Below are positions 57,129-64,000 of a stretch of DNA of 64,000 bases, one piece after another. A program made the position numbers and the translations under genes. Numbering within the stretch: the stretch's first letter is position 1; each line of letters opens with the position of its first letter. The DNA comes from Novosphingobium huizhouense (GTDB lineage: Bacteria > Pseudomonadota > Alphaproteobacteria > Sphingomonadales > Sphingomonadaceae): positions 310,001 through 374,000 of the forward strand of contig NZ_JAILXZ010000002.1 in the NCBI RefSeq assembly GCF_020179475.1. Reading direction: 5' to 3'. The notes beneath the pieces were generated by a model. It was given only the letters and a program-made list of their open reading frames with translations. It was not told the DNA's origin and did no database searches.

Positions 57129-57170
57129 ATGGCGCCGGCGCGAAAGGCGCGCAGCGCCACTGTGTGAATA

Positions 57171-57182
57171 GTATTCGTATGC
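57171..57182. promoter_or_regulatory. LacI-type operator candidate, copy 2
   Basis: GTATTCGTATGC is the reverse complement of GCATACGAATAC, matching copy 1 at 11 of 12 positions. It is 93-104 nt before the start of the permease gene. Confidence 0.55.
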
Positions 57183-57274
57183 AATGCGATTGCCGCTGAC
57201 GGTCCGTCCGTGCCATCGGCGCAAGGCCAGGGGCCGGCCGCAGGACGCGGCACGAAGCCCCGTCGGGAGACGAG

Positions 57275-58768
57275 ATGACCGCGCAAAGCACGCCCCTGCC
57301 CGTCGCCAAGCCGCGACAGAGCTTTGCCGGGCTGTGGAACATCAGCTTCGGGTTCTTCGGCATCCAGGTGGCTTTCGGGCTGCAGAACGCGAACGTCAGC
57401 CGCATCTTCCAGTCGCTCGGCAGCAACATCGACGACCTGGCGTTCCTGTGGATCGCCGGTCCCGTCACGGGCCTGCTCGTCCAACCGCTGATCGGCCACT
57501 ATTCGGACCGCACCTGGGGGCGCTTCGGGCGGCGGCGGCCCTATTTCGCAGCTGGCGCCCTGCTCGCCGGGCTGGCGCTGGTGGGCCTGCCCCATTCCGG
57601 CGCCCTGCTCCTCGCAGCGGCGTTCCTGTGGCTTCTCGATGCCTCGCTCAATGTCTCGATGGAGCCGTTCCGCGCCTTCGTCGGCGACATGACCGCGCCC
57701 GACCAGCGCGCCCAGGGCTTCGCCATACAGACCTGCTTCATCGGCGCGGGCGCGGTCGTCGGCAGCCTGGCGCCGGCGCTGTTCACCGCGATCGGCATCG
57801 CCAACACCGCCCCCGAAGGAGTCGTGCCGCCGTCGGTGCGGGCGAGCTTCCTGCTCGGCGCCGCGGCGATCGTGCTCGCAGTCGGCTGGACCGCGCTCAC
57901 CACCCGCGAATACAGCCCCGACGACATGGCGCGCTTCGACGGCCGCGCGCCCGGCGACGAGGCAGCGCCCGAGCCGCTGGTCTATCCGGCACGCGGCGCG
58001 CTGTGGACCGCGGCGGGGATCGCGCTGCTTGCGCTCGTCGCGCTCGCCGGCCTCGATAAGCAACTGTTCGTGCTGGGCGCTGGCCTGATCGCCTTCGGCA
58101 TTGCCCAGATCGTCTCGCGCGCGCGCCGGTCGACCGGCGCGGTCGCCCATATCCTGAGTGACCTCGCGCAGATGCCGGTCGAGATGAAGCAGCTGGCGCT
58201 CGCCCAGTTCTTCACCTGGACCGCGCTGTTCGTGCTGTGGATCTATACCACTCCGGTGGTCACGCAGTACGTGTTCGGATCGACCGACACCACCAGCGCC
58301 GCCTATAACGCGGGCGCCGACTGGGTGGGCGTGATGTTCGCCTTCTACAACGGCGTCGCCGCGCTCGCCGCCTTCCTCCTCCCGGTCATGGCCCGGCGCA
58401 TCGGCAACGTGCGCACGCACATGGTCTGCCTGCTCGCAGGCTCTCTCGCCTTCGCGCTGATGCTCGTGATCCGCGACCGCACGGCCCTGCTCGTGCCAAT
58501 GGCATTGATTGGCCTTGCCTGGGCCTCGATCCTGGGGATGCCCTACGTAATTCTCACCAGTGTGCTCCCCCCGCGCAAGTTCGGGGTCTACATCGGCGTG
58601 TTCAACTTCTTCATCGTGCTGCCACAGCTGCTGGTGGCGACGGTGATGGGCGGCGTGATCCGCAGCTTCTTCCCGGCCGCCCCGATCTGGACGATGCTCG
58701 TCGCGGCGGTGGTCATGCTGGCCGCGGCGCTCGCCACGCTGCAGGTGCGCGAACCCGGTCGCGCCTAG
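57275..58768 (+). CDS. MFS disaccharide permease (SLC45/maltose-type)
   Basis: This 497-residue inner-membrane permease has twelve helices. It looks like the SLC45/GPH-type sugar importers: LWNISFGFFGIQVAFGLQNAN, GPVTGLLVQPLIGHYSDRTWGRFGRRRPY and LNVSMEPFRAFVGDM are characteristic. The family imports maltose, sucrose or related disaccharides with protons. It is in the maltodextrin locus behind lacI with its own operator copy, so maltose is the likely substrate. It is 146 nt downstream of lacI, and its stop codon overlaps the convergent HNH gene by 4 nt. Confidence 0.9.
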   Translation: MTAQSTPLPVAKPRQSFAGLWNISFGFFGIQVAFGLQNANVSRIFQSLGSNIDDLAFLWIAGPVTGLLVQPLIGHYSDRTWGRFGRRRPYFAAGALLAGLALVGLPHSGALLLAAAFLWLLDASLNVSMEPFRAFVGDMTAPDQRAQGFAIQTCFIGAGAVVGSLAPALFTAIGIANTAPEGVVPPSVRASFLLGAAAIVLAVGWTALTTREYSPDDMARFDGRAPGDEAAPEPLVYPARGALWTAAGIALLALVALAGLDKQLFVLGAGLIAFGIAQIVSRARRSTGAVAHILSDLAQMPVEMKQLALAQFFTWTALFVLWIYTTPVVTQYVFGSTDTTSAAYNAGADWVGVMFAFYNGVAALAAFLLPVMARRIGNVRTHMVCLLAGSLAFALMLVIRDRTALLVPMALIGLAWASILGMPYVILTSVLPPRKFGVYIGVFNFFIVLPQLLVATVMGGVIRSFFPAAPIWTMLVAAVVMLAAALATLQVREPGRA

Positions 58769-59064
58769 CCCTTGCGCCTAGCCGTCGGCGCATGGAAATC
58801 GGCAGGCTTGCCTGCGATCCAGCGCAGGAACGGCGCCAGTTCGCCCCTTGCCCGCAAGTGCTCCGGATCGCCACCGAAGCGCGCCAGTTCCGCATTGCTG
58901 AAGGTCGCGTGGAGCGTGCGGTGGCAGATCGGGTGAACCGGTTCGGTCTCTCGCCCGCCGCGCGACTTGGGCACCGGGTGATGCCATTCGACCTTGCGCC
59001 CGAGCGGCCTCGTGCAGAGCCAGCACAGGCGCCGTACATCCTTCGCTCCGACGTCCTCGTCCAC
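58765..59064 (-). CDS. HNH endonuclease-like protein
   Basis: This 99-residue protein has a zinc-ribbon-like start CWLCTRPL (C14, C17), then EWHHPVPKSRGG (H28, H29) and VHPICHRTLHATFSN (C47, H48, H52). This is the betabeta-alpha-metal layout of HNH nucleases, with the central Asn of HNH replaced (Glu/Thr at that place). The start is GTG with GAGGGCG upstream; no ATG fits. It is a stand-alone gene between two unrelated ones and has no visible methyltransferase, phage or defence partner. Function could be DNA repair, recombination or a domesticated nuclease. Confidence 0.78.
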   Translation of the reverse strand: MDEDVGAKDVRRLCWLCTRPLGRKVEWHHPVPKSRGGRETEPVHPICHRTLHATFSNAELARFGGDPEHLRARGELAPFLRWIAGKPADFHAPTARRKG

Positions 59065-59190
59065 GCGTTTCGCCCTCGTTTCGACCCGGTTAGGAAATCC
59101 TGAACCTTTCCAGCCTATTCACCATTTCAGGTTACCGGCCACTGACCAAAGCCCGGGCATGGCCATTCTGGGATTACGGAAGCACAGCGA

Positions 59191-60744
59191 ATGAGCGCAT
59201 TTGGTCGCAAACCGGGGATGGGTGGCTTGGCGCAGGGGCGTCCGGCATTCGGCGTGGCCCGCCCGATGAAGATCGGCGATGGCGGCGCGGCGGCGCAGGG
59301 AGCGCCCGCGCCCGCGCCGCAGCAGGTGCCGCTGGGCGGCGGCGGCGACCAGTTCCCGCCGCTTCCGCCGATGGACTTCGCCGACCAGCCGATGAGCCAG
59401 GCCGCGCTCAAGGCCGATGCGATGACCCGCCTCGCCGACCGCGCCAACGCCGTCGTCGACAACCAGTACCAGGCCGAAGGCTTCGAAGCCTCGGTCCACA
59501 AGATCAAGGAACAGGTGCTGCCACGCCTGCTCGAACGCGTCGATCCCGAGGCCGCCGCCACGCTCACCAAGGAAGAGCTGTCGGAGGAATTCCGCCCGAT
59601 CATCATGGAGGTGCTGGCCGAGCTCAAGGTCACGCTCAACCGGCGCGAACAGTTCGCGCTCGAAAAGGTGCTGATCGACGAGCTGCTCGGTTTCGGCCCG
59701 CTGGAGGAACTGCTCAACGACCCCGACGTGTCGGACATCATGGTCAACGGGCCGGAACAGACCTACATCGAAAAGAAGGGCAAGCTCCAGCTCGCTCCGA
59801 TCCGCTTCCGCGACGAAAGCCACCTGTTCCAGATCGCACAGCGGATCGTCAACCAGGTCGGCCGCCGCGTCGACCAGACCACCCCGCTCGCCGACGCCCG
59901 CCTCAAGGACGGCAGCCGCGTCAACGTGATCGTGCCGCCGCTGTCGTTGCGCGGCACCGCCATCTCGATCCGTAAGTTCTCCGAAAAGCCGATCACGCTC
60001 GACATGCTGCGCGACTTCGGCTCGATGTCGGACAAGATGTGCACCGCGCTCAAGATCGCGGGCGCGTGCCGCATGAACATCGTCATTTCGGGCGGCACCG
60101 GTTCGGGCAAGACGACCATGCTCAACGCTCTGTCGAAGATGATCGACCCGGGCGAGCGCGTGCTGACGATCGAGGACGCGGCCGAACTCCGGCTGCAGCA
60201 GCCGCACTGGCTGCCGCTCGAAACGCGCCCGCCGAACCTCGAAGGCCAAGGCGCGATCACCATCGGCGACCTCGTCAAGAACGCGCTGCGTATGCGCCCG
60301 GATCGAATCATCCTGGGCGAAATCCGCGGCGCGGAGTGCTTCGACCTGCTCGCCGCGATGAACACCGGCCACGACGGTTCGATGTGTACGCTCCACGCCA
60401 ACTCCCCGCGCGAATGCCTCGGCCGTATGGAGAACATGATCCTGATGGGCGACATCAAAATCCCCAAGGAGGCGATCAGCCGGCAGATCGCCGAATCGGT
60501 CGATCTCATCGTCCAGGTCAAGCGCCTGCGCGACGGCTCGCGCCGCACCACCAACATCACCGAGGTGATCGGGATGGAAGGCGACGTGATCGTGACGCAA
60601 GAGCTGTTCAAGTTCGAGTATCTCGACGAGACCGACGAGGGCAAGATCATCGGCGAGTTCCGCCCCTCGGGCCTGCGCCCCTACACGCTCGAAAAGGCGC
60701 GCCAGTTCGGGTTCGACCAGGCCTATCTCGAAGCCTGCCTCTGA
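59191..60744 (+). CDS. cpaF: CpaF/TadA-type secretion ATPase
   Basis: This 517-residue hexameric ATPase is of the type II/IV secretion family that drives Flp/Tad pilus assembly. An N-terminal Gly/Pro-rich linker (residues 1-60) precedes the N-domain (LDELLGFGPLEELLNDPDVSDIMVNG). Walker A is GGTGSGKT at 301-308, followed by LTIEDAAELRLQQPHW and the Asp/His boxes (LVKNALRMRPDRIILGEIRGAECFD and TGHDGSMCTLHAN). Other tad/cpa genes (cpaB, cpaC, cpaE, tadB, tadC, flp) are absent from the window on either side, so it is isolated or at the edge of a dispersed system. The ATG is preceded by a weak GGA only. Confidence 0.93.
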   Translation: MSAFGRKPGMGGLAQGRPAFGVARPMKIGDGGAAAQGAPAPAPQQVPLGGGGDQFPPLPPMDFADQPMSQAALKADAMTRLADRANAVVDNQYQAEGFEASVHKIKEQVLPRLLERVDPEAAATLTKEELSEEFRPIIMEVLAELKVTLNRREQFALEKVLIDELLGFGPLEELLNDPDVSDIMVNGPEQTYIEKKGKLQLAPIRFRDESHLFQIAQRIVNQVGRRVDQTTPLADARLKDGSRVNVIVPPLSLRGTAISIRKFSEKPITLDMLRDFGSMSDKMCTALKIAGACRMNIVISGGTGSGKTTMLNALSKMIDPGERVLTIEDAAELRLQQPHWLPLETRPPNLEGQGAITIGDLVKNALRMRPDRIILGEIRGAECFDLLAAMNTGHDGSMCTLHANSPRECLGRMENMILMGDIKIPKEAISRQIAESVDLIVQVKRLRDGSRRTTNITEVIGMEGDVIVTQELFKFEYLDETDEGKIIGEFRPSGLRPYTLEKARQFGFDQAYLEACL

Positions 60745-60797
60745 CACCGCTGCATTGGGGCCTTGCGCACGGTCGCGCGCGGCCTAAGGCAAGCGCC

Positions 60798-61694
60798 ATG
60801 CCCGTCGCCCAACGACCGATGCTCGCGCTGGCCCTGCGCCTTGCGGCGATGCTGATGCTCTCGGTCATGCTTTTGCTGGTCAAGATGATCGGCGAGCGCG
60901 GCGTCAGCCTGCCCGAAGCGATGTTCTGGCGCCAGGCGATTCCCGCGGTGCTGCTGGCGCTCTGGCTCGGCGCACGGGGCCAGCTCGGCCGTCTCGCCAC
61001 CAGGCGCCCCTGGGTTCACGCCCGTCGCGCCGCGATCGGCACGACCGGGATGTTCATGACCCTGGGCGTCGTGCAGATCCTGCCGCTTGCCGAATCCACC
61101 GTGCTCGGGTTCACCGCGCCGATCTTCGCCGTGATCCTTTCGGCAGTGGTGCTAAAGGAGCACGTCGGTCCCTGGCGGTGGACGGCGGTGGTGTCAGGGC
61201 TGGCCGGCGTGCTGGTGATCGCCGGTCCCGATCGCAGCCACCTGCCGCTGTTCGGCCTCGCGGTGGGCATCGGCGCTGCGTTCTTCGTCGCGCTCGTGTC
61301 GATCCAGCTGCGCGATCTCGGCCGCACCGAAGAGCCGCTGACGGTGGTATTCTGGTTCTCGGCGATGAGCGCGCCGGTGCTGGCGCTGTTCCTGCTGCAC
61401 ACCGGCGTCCACCACGACGGCGTGCAATGGGCGATGCTCGCCGGGATCGGCGTCACCGGGCTCTTCGCGCAGATCCTGATGACCTCGGCGCTCCGCTACG
61501 GCGCGGTCGCCAGCGTGATCGTGATGGACTATTCGCAGTTCGCCTGGGCGACGCTGTGGGGCTTCGCCTTCTTCGGCCAGCTGCCGCCGGCGACGACCTG
61601 GACCGGCGCGCCGCTGATCGTCGCCGCCGGCCTCGTCATTGCATGGCGCGAACACGTCCTCGCAAAGGAACGCGCCGCCCTGCTCAACGCCTGA
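60798..61694 (+). CDS. DMT superfamily (EamA) transporter
   Basis: This 298-residue inner-membrane protein has ten predicted helices in two EamA repeats. LPEAMFWRQAIPAVLLAL and ILPLAESTVLGFTAPIFAVILSAVVLKEHVG lie in the first repeat and TSALRYGAVASVIVMDYSQFAWATLWGF in the second. The family carries out export of small metabolites such as amino acids or purines. The ATG at 60798 is preferred, since the in-frame stretch upstream belongs to cpaF in another frame. It is 53 nt after cpaF on the same strand. Substrate unknown. Confidence 0.88.
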   Translation: MPVAQRPMLALALRLAAMLMLSVMLLLVKMIGERGVSLPEAMFWRQAIPAVLLALWLGARGQLGRLATRRPWVHARRAAIGTTGMFMTLGVVQILPLAESTVLGFTAPIFAVILSAVVLKEHVGPWRWTAVVSGLAGVLVIAGPDRSHLPLFGLAVGIGAAFFVALVSIQLRDLGRTEEPLTVVFWFSAMSAPVLALFLLHTGVHHDGVQWAMLAGIGVTGLFAQILMTSALRYGAVASVIVMDYSQFAWATLWGFAFFGQLPPATTWTGAPLIVAAGLVIAWREHVLAKERAALLNA

Positions 61695-61717
61695 GCCGCG
61701 CGGCGCCCCCGCCCGGT

Positions 61718-61732
61718 GCGCGCTCGGCGCGC
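61718..61732. terminator. Hairpin between convergent DMT and acyl-CoA ligase genes
   Basis: GCGCGC-TCG-GCGCGC gives a 6-bp GC stem. It lies in the 40-nt space between the two convergent genes and could serve both strands. No T-runs are present. Confidence 0.3.
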
Positions 61733-61734
61733 GC

Positions 61735-63294
61735 TCAGTTGACCTGCCGCTCCATCCCCGCCCAATAGGGCTCGCGCAGCGTGCGGCGCAGGATCTTGCC
61801 CGAAGGATTGCGCGGCAAGGCATCCATCACGTCGACGCTCTTGGGCACCTTGAAGCCGGCGATGCGCTCGCGCGCCCAGGTGATGACGCTCGCGGGGTCG
61901 ATGCTGTGCCCTTCCTTGGGCACGCAGACGGCCTTGACCGCTTCGCCCCACTTGGCATCGGGCACGCCGATCACCGCCACTTCGAGCACGTCGGGGTGGC
62001 CGTAGATCGCGCTTTCGACTTCGGCGGGGTAGACGTTCTCGCCGCCCGAGATGATCATGTCCTTGATGCGATCCTGGATGTAGATGTAGCCCTCGTCGTC
62101 CATGTAGGCGGCATCGCCGGTGCGCACCCAGCCGTCCTCGGACAGCGTCTTGGCGGTCGCTTCGGGCAGGTTCCAGTACCCCAGCATGTTGTTGGCCGAC
62201 CGCGTCTCGATCTCGCCCACCGTTCCGCGCGGCACTTCGTTGCCCTCGGGATCGACGATGCGCACTTCGACGCCCGGATTGGCGCGCCCGGCCGAACGCA
62301 TCTTGGGGCTGCCGTTCAGATCGTGGTCGTCGGGCACCAGCGAAACCACCGTGCCGGTCGTCTCGGTCATGCCGTAGCACTGCATGAAGCCCGCATTGGG
62401 GATCGTCTTGCACGCCTCGCGCAGCAGCTCGAGCGGGATCGGCGCCGCGCCGTACATCACGTAGCGCAGCTTGCTGAAGTCGGTCTGCGCCGCCAGAGGA
62501 TGCTGGATCAGCATCTGCAGCGCGGCCGGCACGATGAAGAAGCGGGTGATCCCCTGCCCGATCGCGGTCAGCGCGCCCTCGGCGGTGAACTCGGCGTGGA
62601 TGATCCCGCGCACGCCCGCGCCGAAGGCCATCGTGCCAAGGCCCGTGCCGCCGATGTGCGCGCAGGGCATGCACACCAGGATCGCCTCGTCCTTGTCCCA
62701 CTCGGCCCAGGGGAGGCCGGCCTCGAGGCTCGCCTTGCGCAGCCCGAACATGTTGCGCTGGCACAGCACCGCGCCCTTGGGGTTGCCCGTCGTGCCCGAG
62801 GTGTAGAGCTGGAGGAAGGCATCCTCGGGGCCGGCCGGCGCGATCGTTTCCGCAGGCGGCGTCGCCATGATCGCGCGGCGCGCCTCGGCCTCGCCGATCA
62901 CATGCTCGAGCGCGGGGCACTTGTCCTTGAGCGTTGCCGAGAGCCCGACGAACTCCTCGCCCACGACCGCCAGCTTGGTGCCGGTATCGTTGAGGATGTA
63001 GCACATCTCGGCAGGCGCCAGCCGCCAGCCGATCGGGGCCATCACCACGCCGATGCGCCCCGCGCTCAGCAGCAGCTGGAAATAGAGATCGTCGTTCTTG
63101 CCGATCCAGGCGATGCGATCGCCCTTCTTGACTCCCTTCGATTCGAGGAACCCCGCGATCCGGCGCGAGATCACCTCGAGCTCGCCGTAGGTGGTCAGCC
63201 GATCGCCCTGTTCCATCGCCACGGCATCGGGCCGGTCCTTCGCCCAATGTCTGAAGTGTTCGTCGAACGTCAGGAAATCTGCGGTCTCGCGCAT
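61735..63294 (-). CDS. Acyl-CoA synthetase (FadD3/fatty-acid-CoA ligase type)
   Basis: This 519-residue adenylate-forming ligase has [13 protein letters not shown] (P-loop-like motif), QCYGMTETTG, the hinge block GWVRTGDAAYMDDEGYIYI with DRIKDMIISGGENVYPAEVE, and the catalytic Lys in RNPSGKILRRTL. The layout is that of long-chain or sterol-side-chain acid:CoA ligases; the exact acid cannot be told. The ATG at 63294 is chosen because the longer frame adds a non-conserved extension. A TTAAT-N6-ATTAA palindrome lies 127 nt upstream and is shared in pattern with the enoyl-CoA hydratase promoter. Confidence 0.9.
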   Translation of the reverse strand: MRETADFLTFDEHFRHWAKDRPDAVAMEQGDRLTTYGELEVISRRIAGFLESKGVKKGDRIAWIGKNDDLYFQLLLSAGRIGVVMAPIGWRLAPAEMCYILNDTGTKLAVVGEEFVGLSATLKDKCPALEHVIGEAEARRAIMATPPAETIAPAGPEDAFLQLYTSGTTGNPKGAVLCQRNMFGLRKASLEAGLPWAEWDKDEAILVCMPCAHIGGTGLGTMAFGAGVRGIIHAEFTAEGALTAIGQGITRFFIVPAALQMLIQHPLAAQTDFSKLRYVMYGAAPIPLELLREACKTIPNAGFMQCYGMTETTGTVVSLVPDDHDLNGSPKMRSAGRANPGVEVRIVDPEGNEVPRGTVGEIETRSANNMLGYWNLPEATAKTLSEDGWVRTGDAAYMDDEGYIYIQDRIKDMIISGGENVYPAEVESAIYGHPDVLEVAVIGVPDAKWGEAVKAVCVPKEGHSIDPASVITWARERIAGFKVPKSVDVMDALPRNPSGKILRRTLREPYWAGMERQVN

Positions 63295-63420
63295 TGTATC
63301 GTCCTCTCCGTGCCCGGTGGCGGAACCCGCCCGGGCTGCAACCGTTCTCGCTTGCGTCAAACCACTGGAGCAAGCAGCGGCGGACCCGGCCCCCTTCTCG
63401 GCGGCCCGATCCATCGCTTG

Positions 63421-63436
63421 TTAATTATCCGATTAA
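63421..63436. promoter_or_regulatory. TTAAT-N6-ATTAA palindrome between acyl-CoA ligase and entericidin genes
   Basis: TTAATTATCCGATTAA lies 127 nt from the acyl-CoA ligase start (minus strand) and 14 nt before the entericidin start (plus strand). Seen on the ligase strand it begins TTAATC, exactly as the site before the enoyl-CoA hydratase does, suggesting one regulator for lipid-degradation genes. Confidence 0.45.
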
Positions 63437-63449
63437 AGGAGCAAACGCG

Positions 63450-63587
63450 ATGGTTCGCAAGATGCTTTTTGCCGCCGCACTGGGTGGCCTCGTCCTCTCG
63501 GCCTCGGCCTGCAACACGGTCAAGGGCGCGGGCCAGGACCTCAAGTCCGCCAGCCAGTCGACCGAGGACGCGATCAACGGCAAATAA
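63450..63587 (+). CDS. Entericidin-like small lipoprotein
   Basis: This 45-residue protein has a signal peptide with a lipobox-like LSASAC and the entericidin A/B ending CNTVKGAGQDLKSASQSTED. AAAGGAG precedes the ATG. Entericidins are tiny cell-envelope lipoproteins implicated in bacteriolysis or stress survival; the pair structure (toxin and antidote) of E. coli is not seen here, only one gene. It is followed by a strong hairpin, and stress or stationary-phase regulation is inferred from family habits. Confidence 0.88.
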   Translation: MVRKMLFAAALGGLVLSASACNTVKGAGQDLKSASQSTEDAINGK

Positions 63588-63611
63588 ACCCGCGATCGAA
63601 CCTTATGGCGA

Positions 63612-63643
63612 AACCCCCGCGCCGGCCATCCGGCGCGGGGGTT
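63612..63643. terminator. Strong bidirectional hairpin between entericidin and gcvPB
   Basis: AACCCCCGCGCCGG (63612-63625), a 4-nt loop and the exact reverse complement (63630-63643) give a 14-bp stem. It lies between convergent genes and should end both transcripts. Confidence 0.7.
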
Positions 63644-63653
63644 CCTGCATTGG

Positions 63654-64000
63654 TCAGCCCTTCCACACGAGCTTGGGCTTCCTTGCCGCCAGCGTCTCGT
63701 CGAGCCGACGCCGCGGCGCAAGGTGCGGCGCGGACTTCAGCGCCTCGTCGCCGGCGCGCGCGCGTTCGGCCAGCGACCGCATCGCCCCGATGAACTGGTC
63801 GAGGCTGCGCTTGCTCTCGGTCTCCGTCGGCTCGACCAACATTGCCCCGTGGACCACCAGCGGGAAGTACACCGTCATCGGGTGGAAGCCCTCGTCGATC
63901 AGCCCCTTGGCGAGGTCGAGCGTCGAGAAGCCTTCGGCAAAGCCGTCGTCGCTGAACAGCGCCTCGTGCATGCACGGCCCCGCCGCGCCGAACGGTGCGT
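63654..64000 (-). CDS. gcvPB: Glycine dehydrogenase (decarboxylating) subunit 2, C-terminal part
   Basis: Only the last 115 or so codons are seen; the gene continues past the right edge. The segment CMHEALFS, then LDLAKGLIDEGFHPMTVYFP and VEPTETESKRSLDQFIGAM, is the C-terminal domain of the P-protein beta subunit (GcvPB) of the glycine cleavage system. This subunit binds pyridoxal phosphate with GcvPA and decarboxylates glycine. The split GcvPA/GcvPB form is usual in sphingomonads. The end sequence ARKPKLVWKG is close to family endings. Confidence 0.9.
   Translation of the reverse strand, partial: APFGAAGPCMHEALFSDDGFAEGFSTLDLAKGLIDEGFHPMTVYFPLVVHGAMLVEPTETESKRSLDQFIGAMRSLAERARAGDEALKSAPHLAPRRRLDETLAARKPKLVWKG

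Overview
The window is GC-rich (roughly two-thirds G+C by eye), densely coding chromosomal DNA from an aerobic, Gram-negative alphaproteobacterium, most likely of the order Sphingomonadales (Sphingomonas/Novosphingobium/Erythrobacter relatives). The evidence is the sdhCDA, korAB, lolCD and bamD proteins, the short sphingomonad-style palindromic repeats, and a TonB-receptor/LacI/MFS/GH13 maltodextrin locus of the kind known from sphingomonads and Caulobacter. No rRNA, tRNA, CRISPR array, phage or complete insertion sequence is visible. Most of the window is ordinary core genome.

Layout. 1-5200 (minus): an M48 metallopeptidase (cut by the left edge) behind lemA, then a three-gene acyl-CoA ligase/DUF1330/Old-Yellow-Enzyme operon. 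5209-13015 (minus): dnaE, a nested inverted-repeat element, a glutathione peroxidase with an OhrR-like operator, a small conserved protein, the lipoprotein-release transporter lolCD, an orphan MASE1 membrane sensor and a possible 31-residue membrane peptide. 13369-16576 (plus): purF, a short-chain dehydrogenase, a PilZ protein and a GNAT acetyltransferase of lower GC. 16634-24545: photolyase, PAP2 phosphatase, a YdjM-type membrane hydrolase, korAB, an HSL-type esterase and rppH. 24576-31668: a TPR protein, rsmB, guaB, M28 and YpfJ-type peptidases and two secreted proteins of unknown function. 32158-34845 (minus): sdhC-sdhD-sdhA, closed by a strong hairpin with no sdhB behind it. 34998-39033: a dehydrogenase/prmA pair, enoyl-CoA hydratase, a CinA-like protein, a LysE exporter and a small secreted protein. 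39057-46310: ligA, a RelBE-type toxin-antitoxin pair, a GNAT enzyme, recN, and an LpxH-like phosphoesterase coupled to a GT4 glycosyltransferase. 46521-47865: bamD and an Rrf2 regulator. 47940-58768: the maltodextrin locus. 58765-64000: an HNH protein, an isolated cpaF, a DMT transporter, an acyl-CoA ligase, an entericidin-type lipoprotein and the 3' end of gcvPB.

How the genes work together. In the maltodextrin locus a TonB-dependent receptor would bring oligosaccharides across the outer membrane. A secreted GH13 amylase/cyclomaltodextrinase and a leaderless GH13 alpha-glucosidase would cut them, and two MFS permeases would take up glucose and maltose. A LacI regulator sits in the middle, and two copies of one 12-bp motif (GCATACG-W-ATAC) lie before the receptor/lacI promoters and before the second permease. 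Several CoA-linked genes (two acyl-CoA ligases, an enoyl-CoA hydratase) are scattered through the window, and two of them share a TTAAT-N6-ATTAA palindrome. KorAB and SdhCDA serve the TCA cycle.

The most unusual observation is a palindromic element of about 50 bp lying in frame inside ligA (39456-39505). It adds roughly 17-20 residues to the helix-hairpin-helix region of an essential enzyme. Other points worth attention are the missing sdhB, degenerate catalytic motifs in DnaE (PHP domain), the CinA-like protein and the M48 peptidase, and several unassigned operator-like palindromes.
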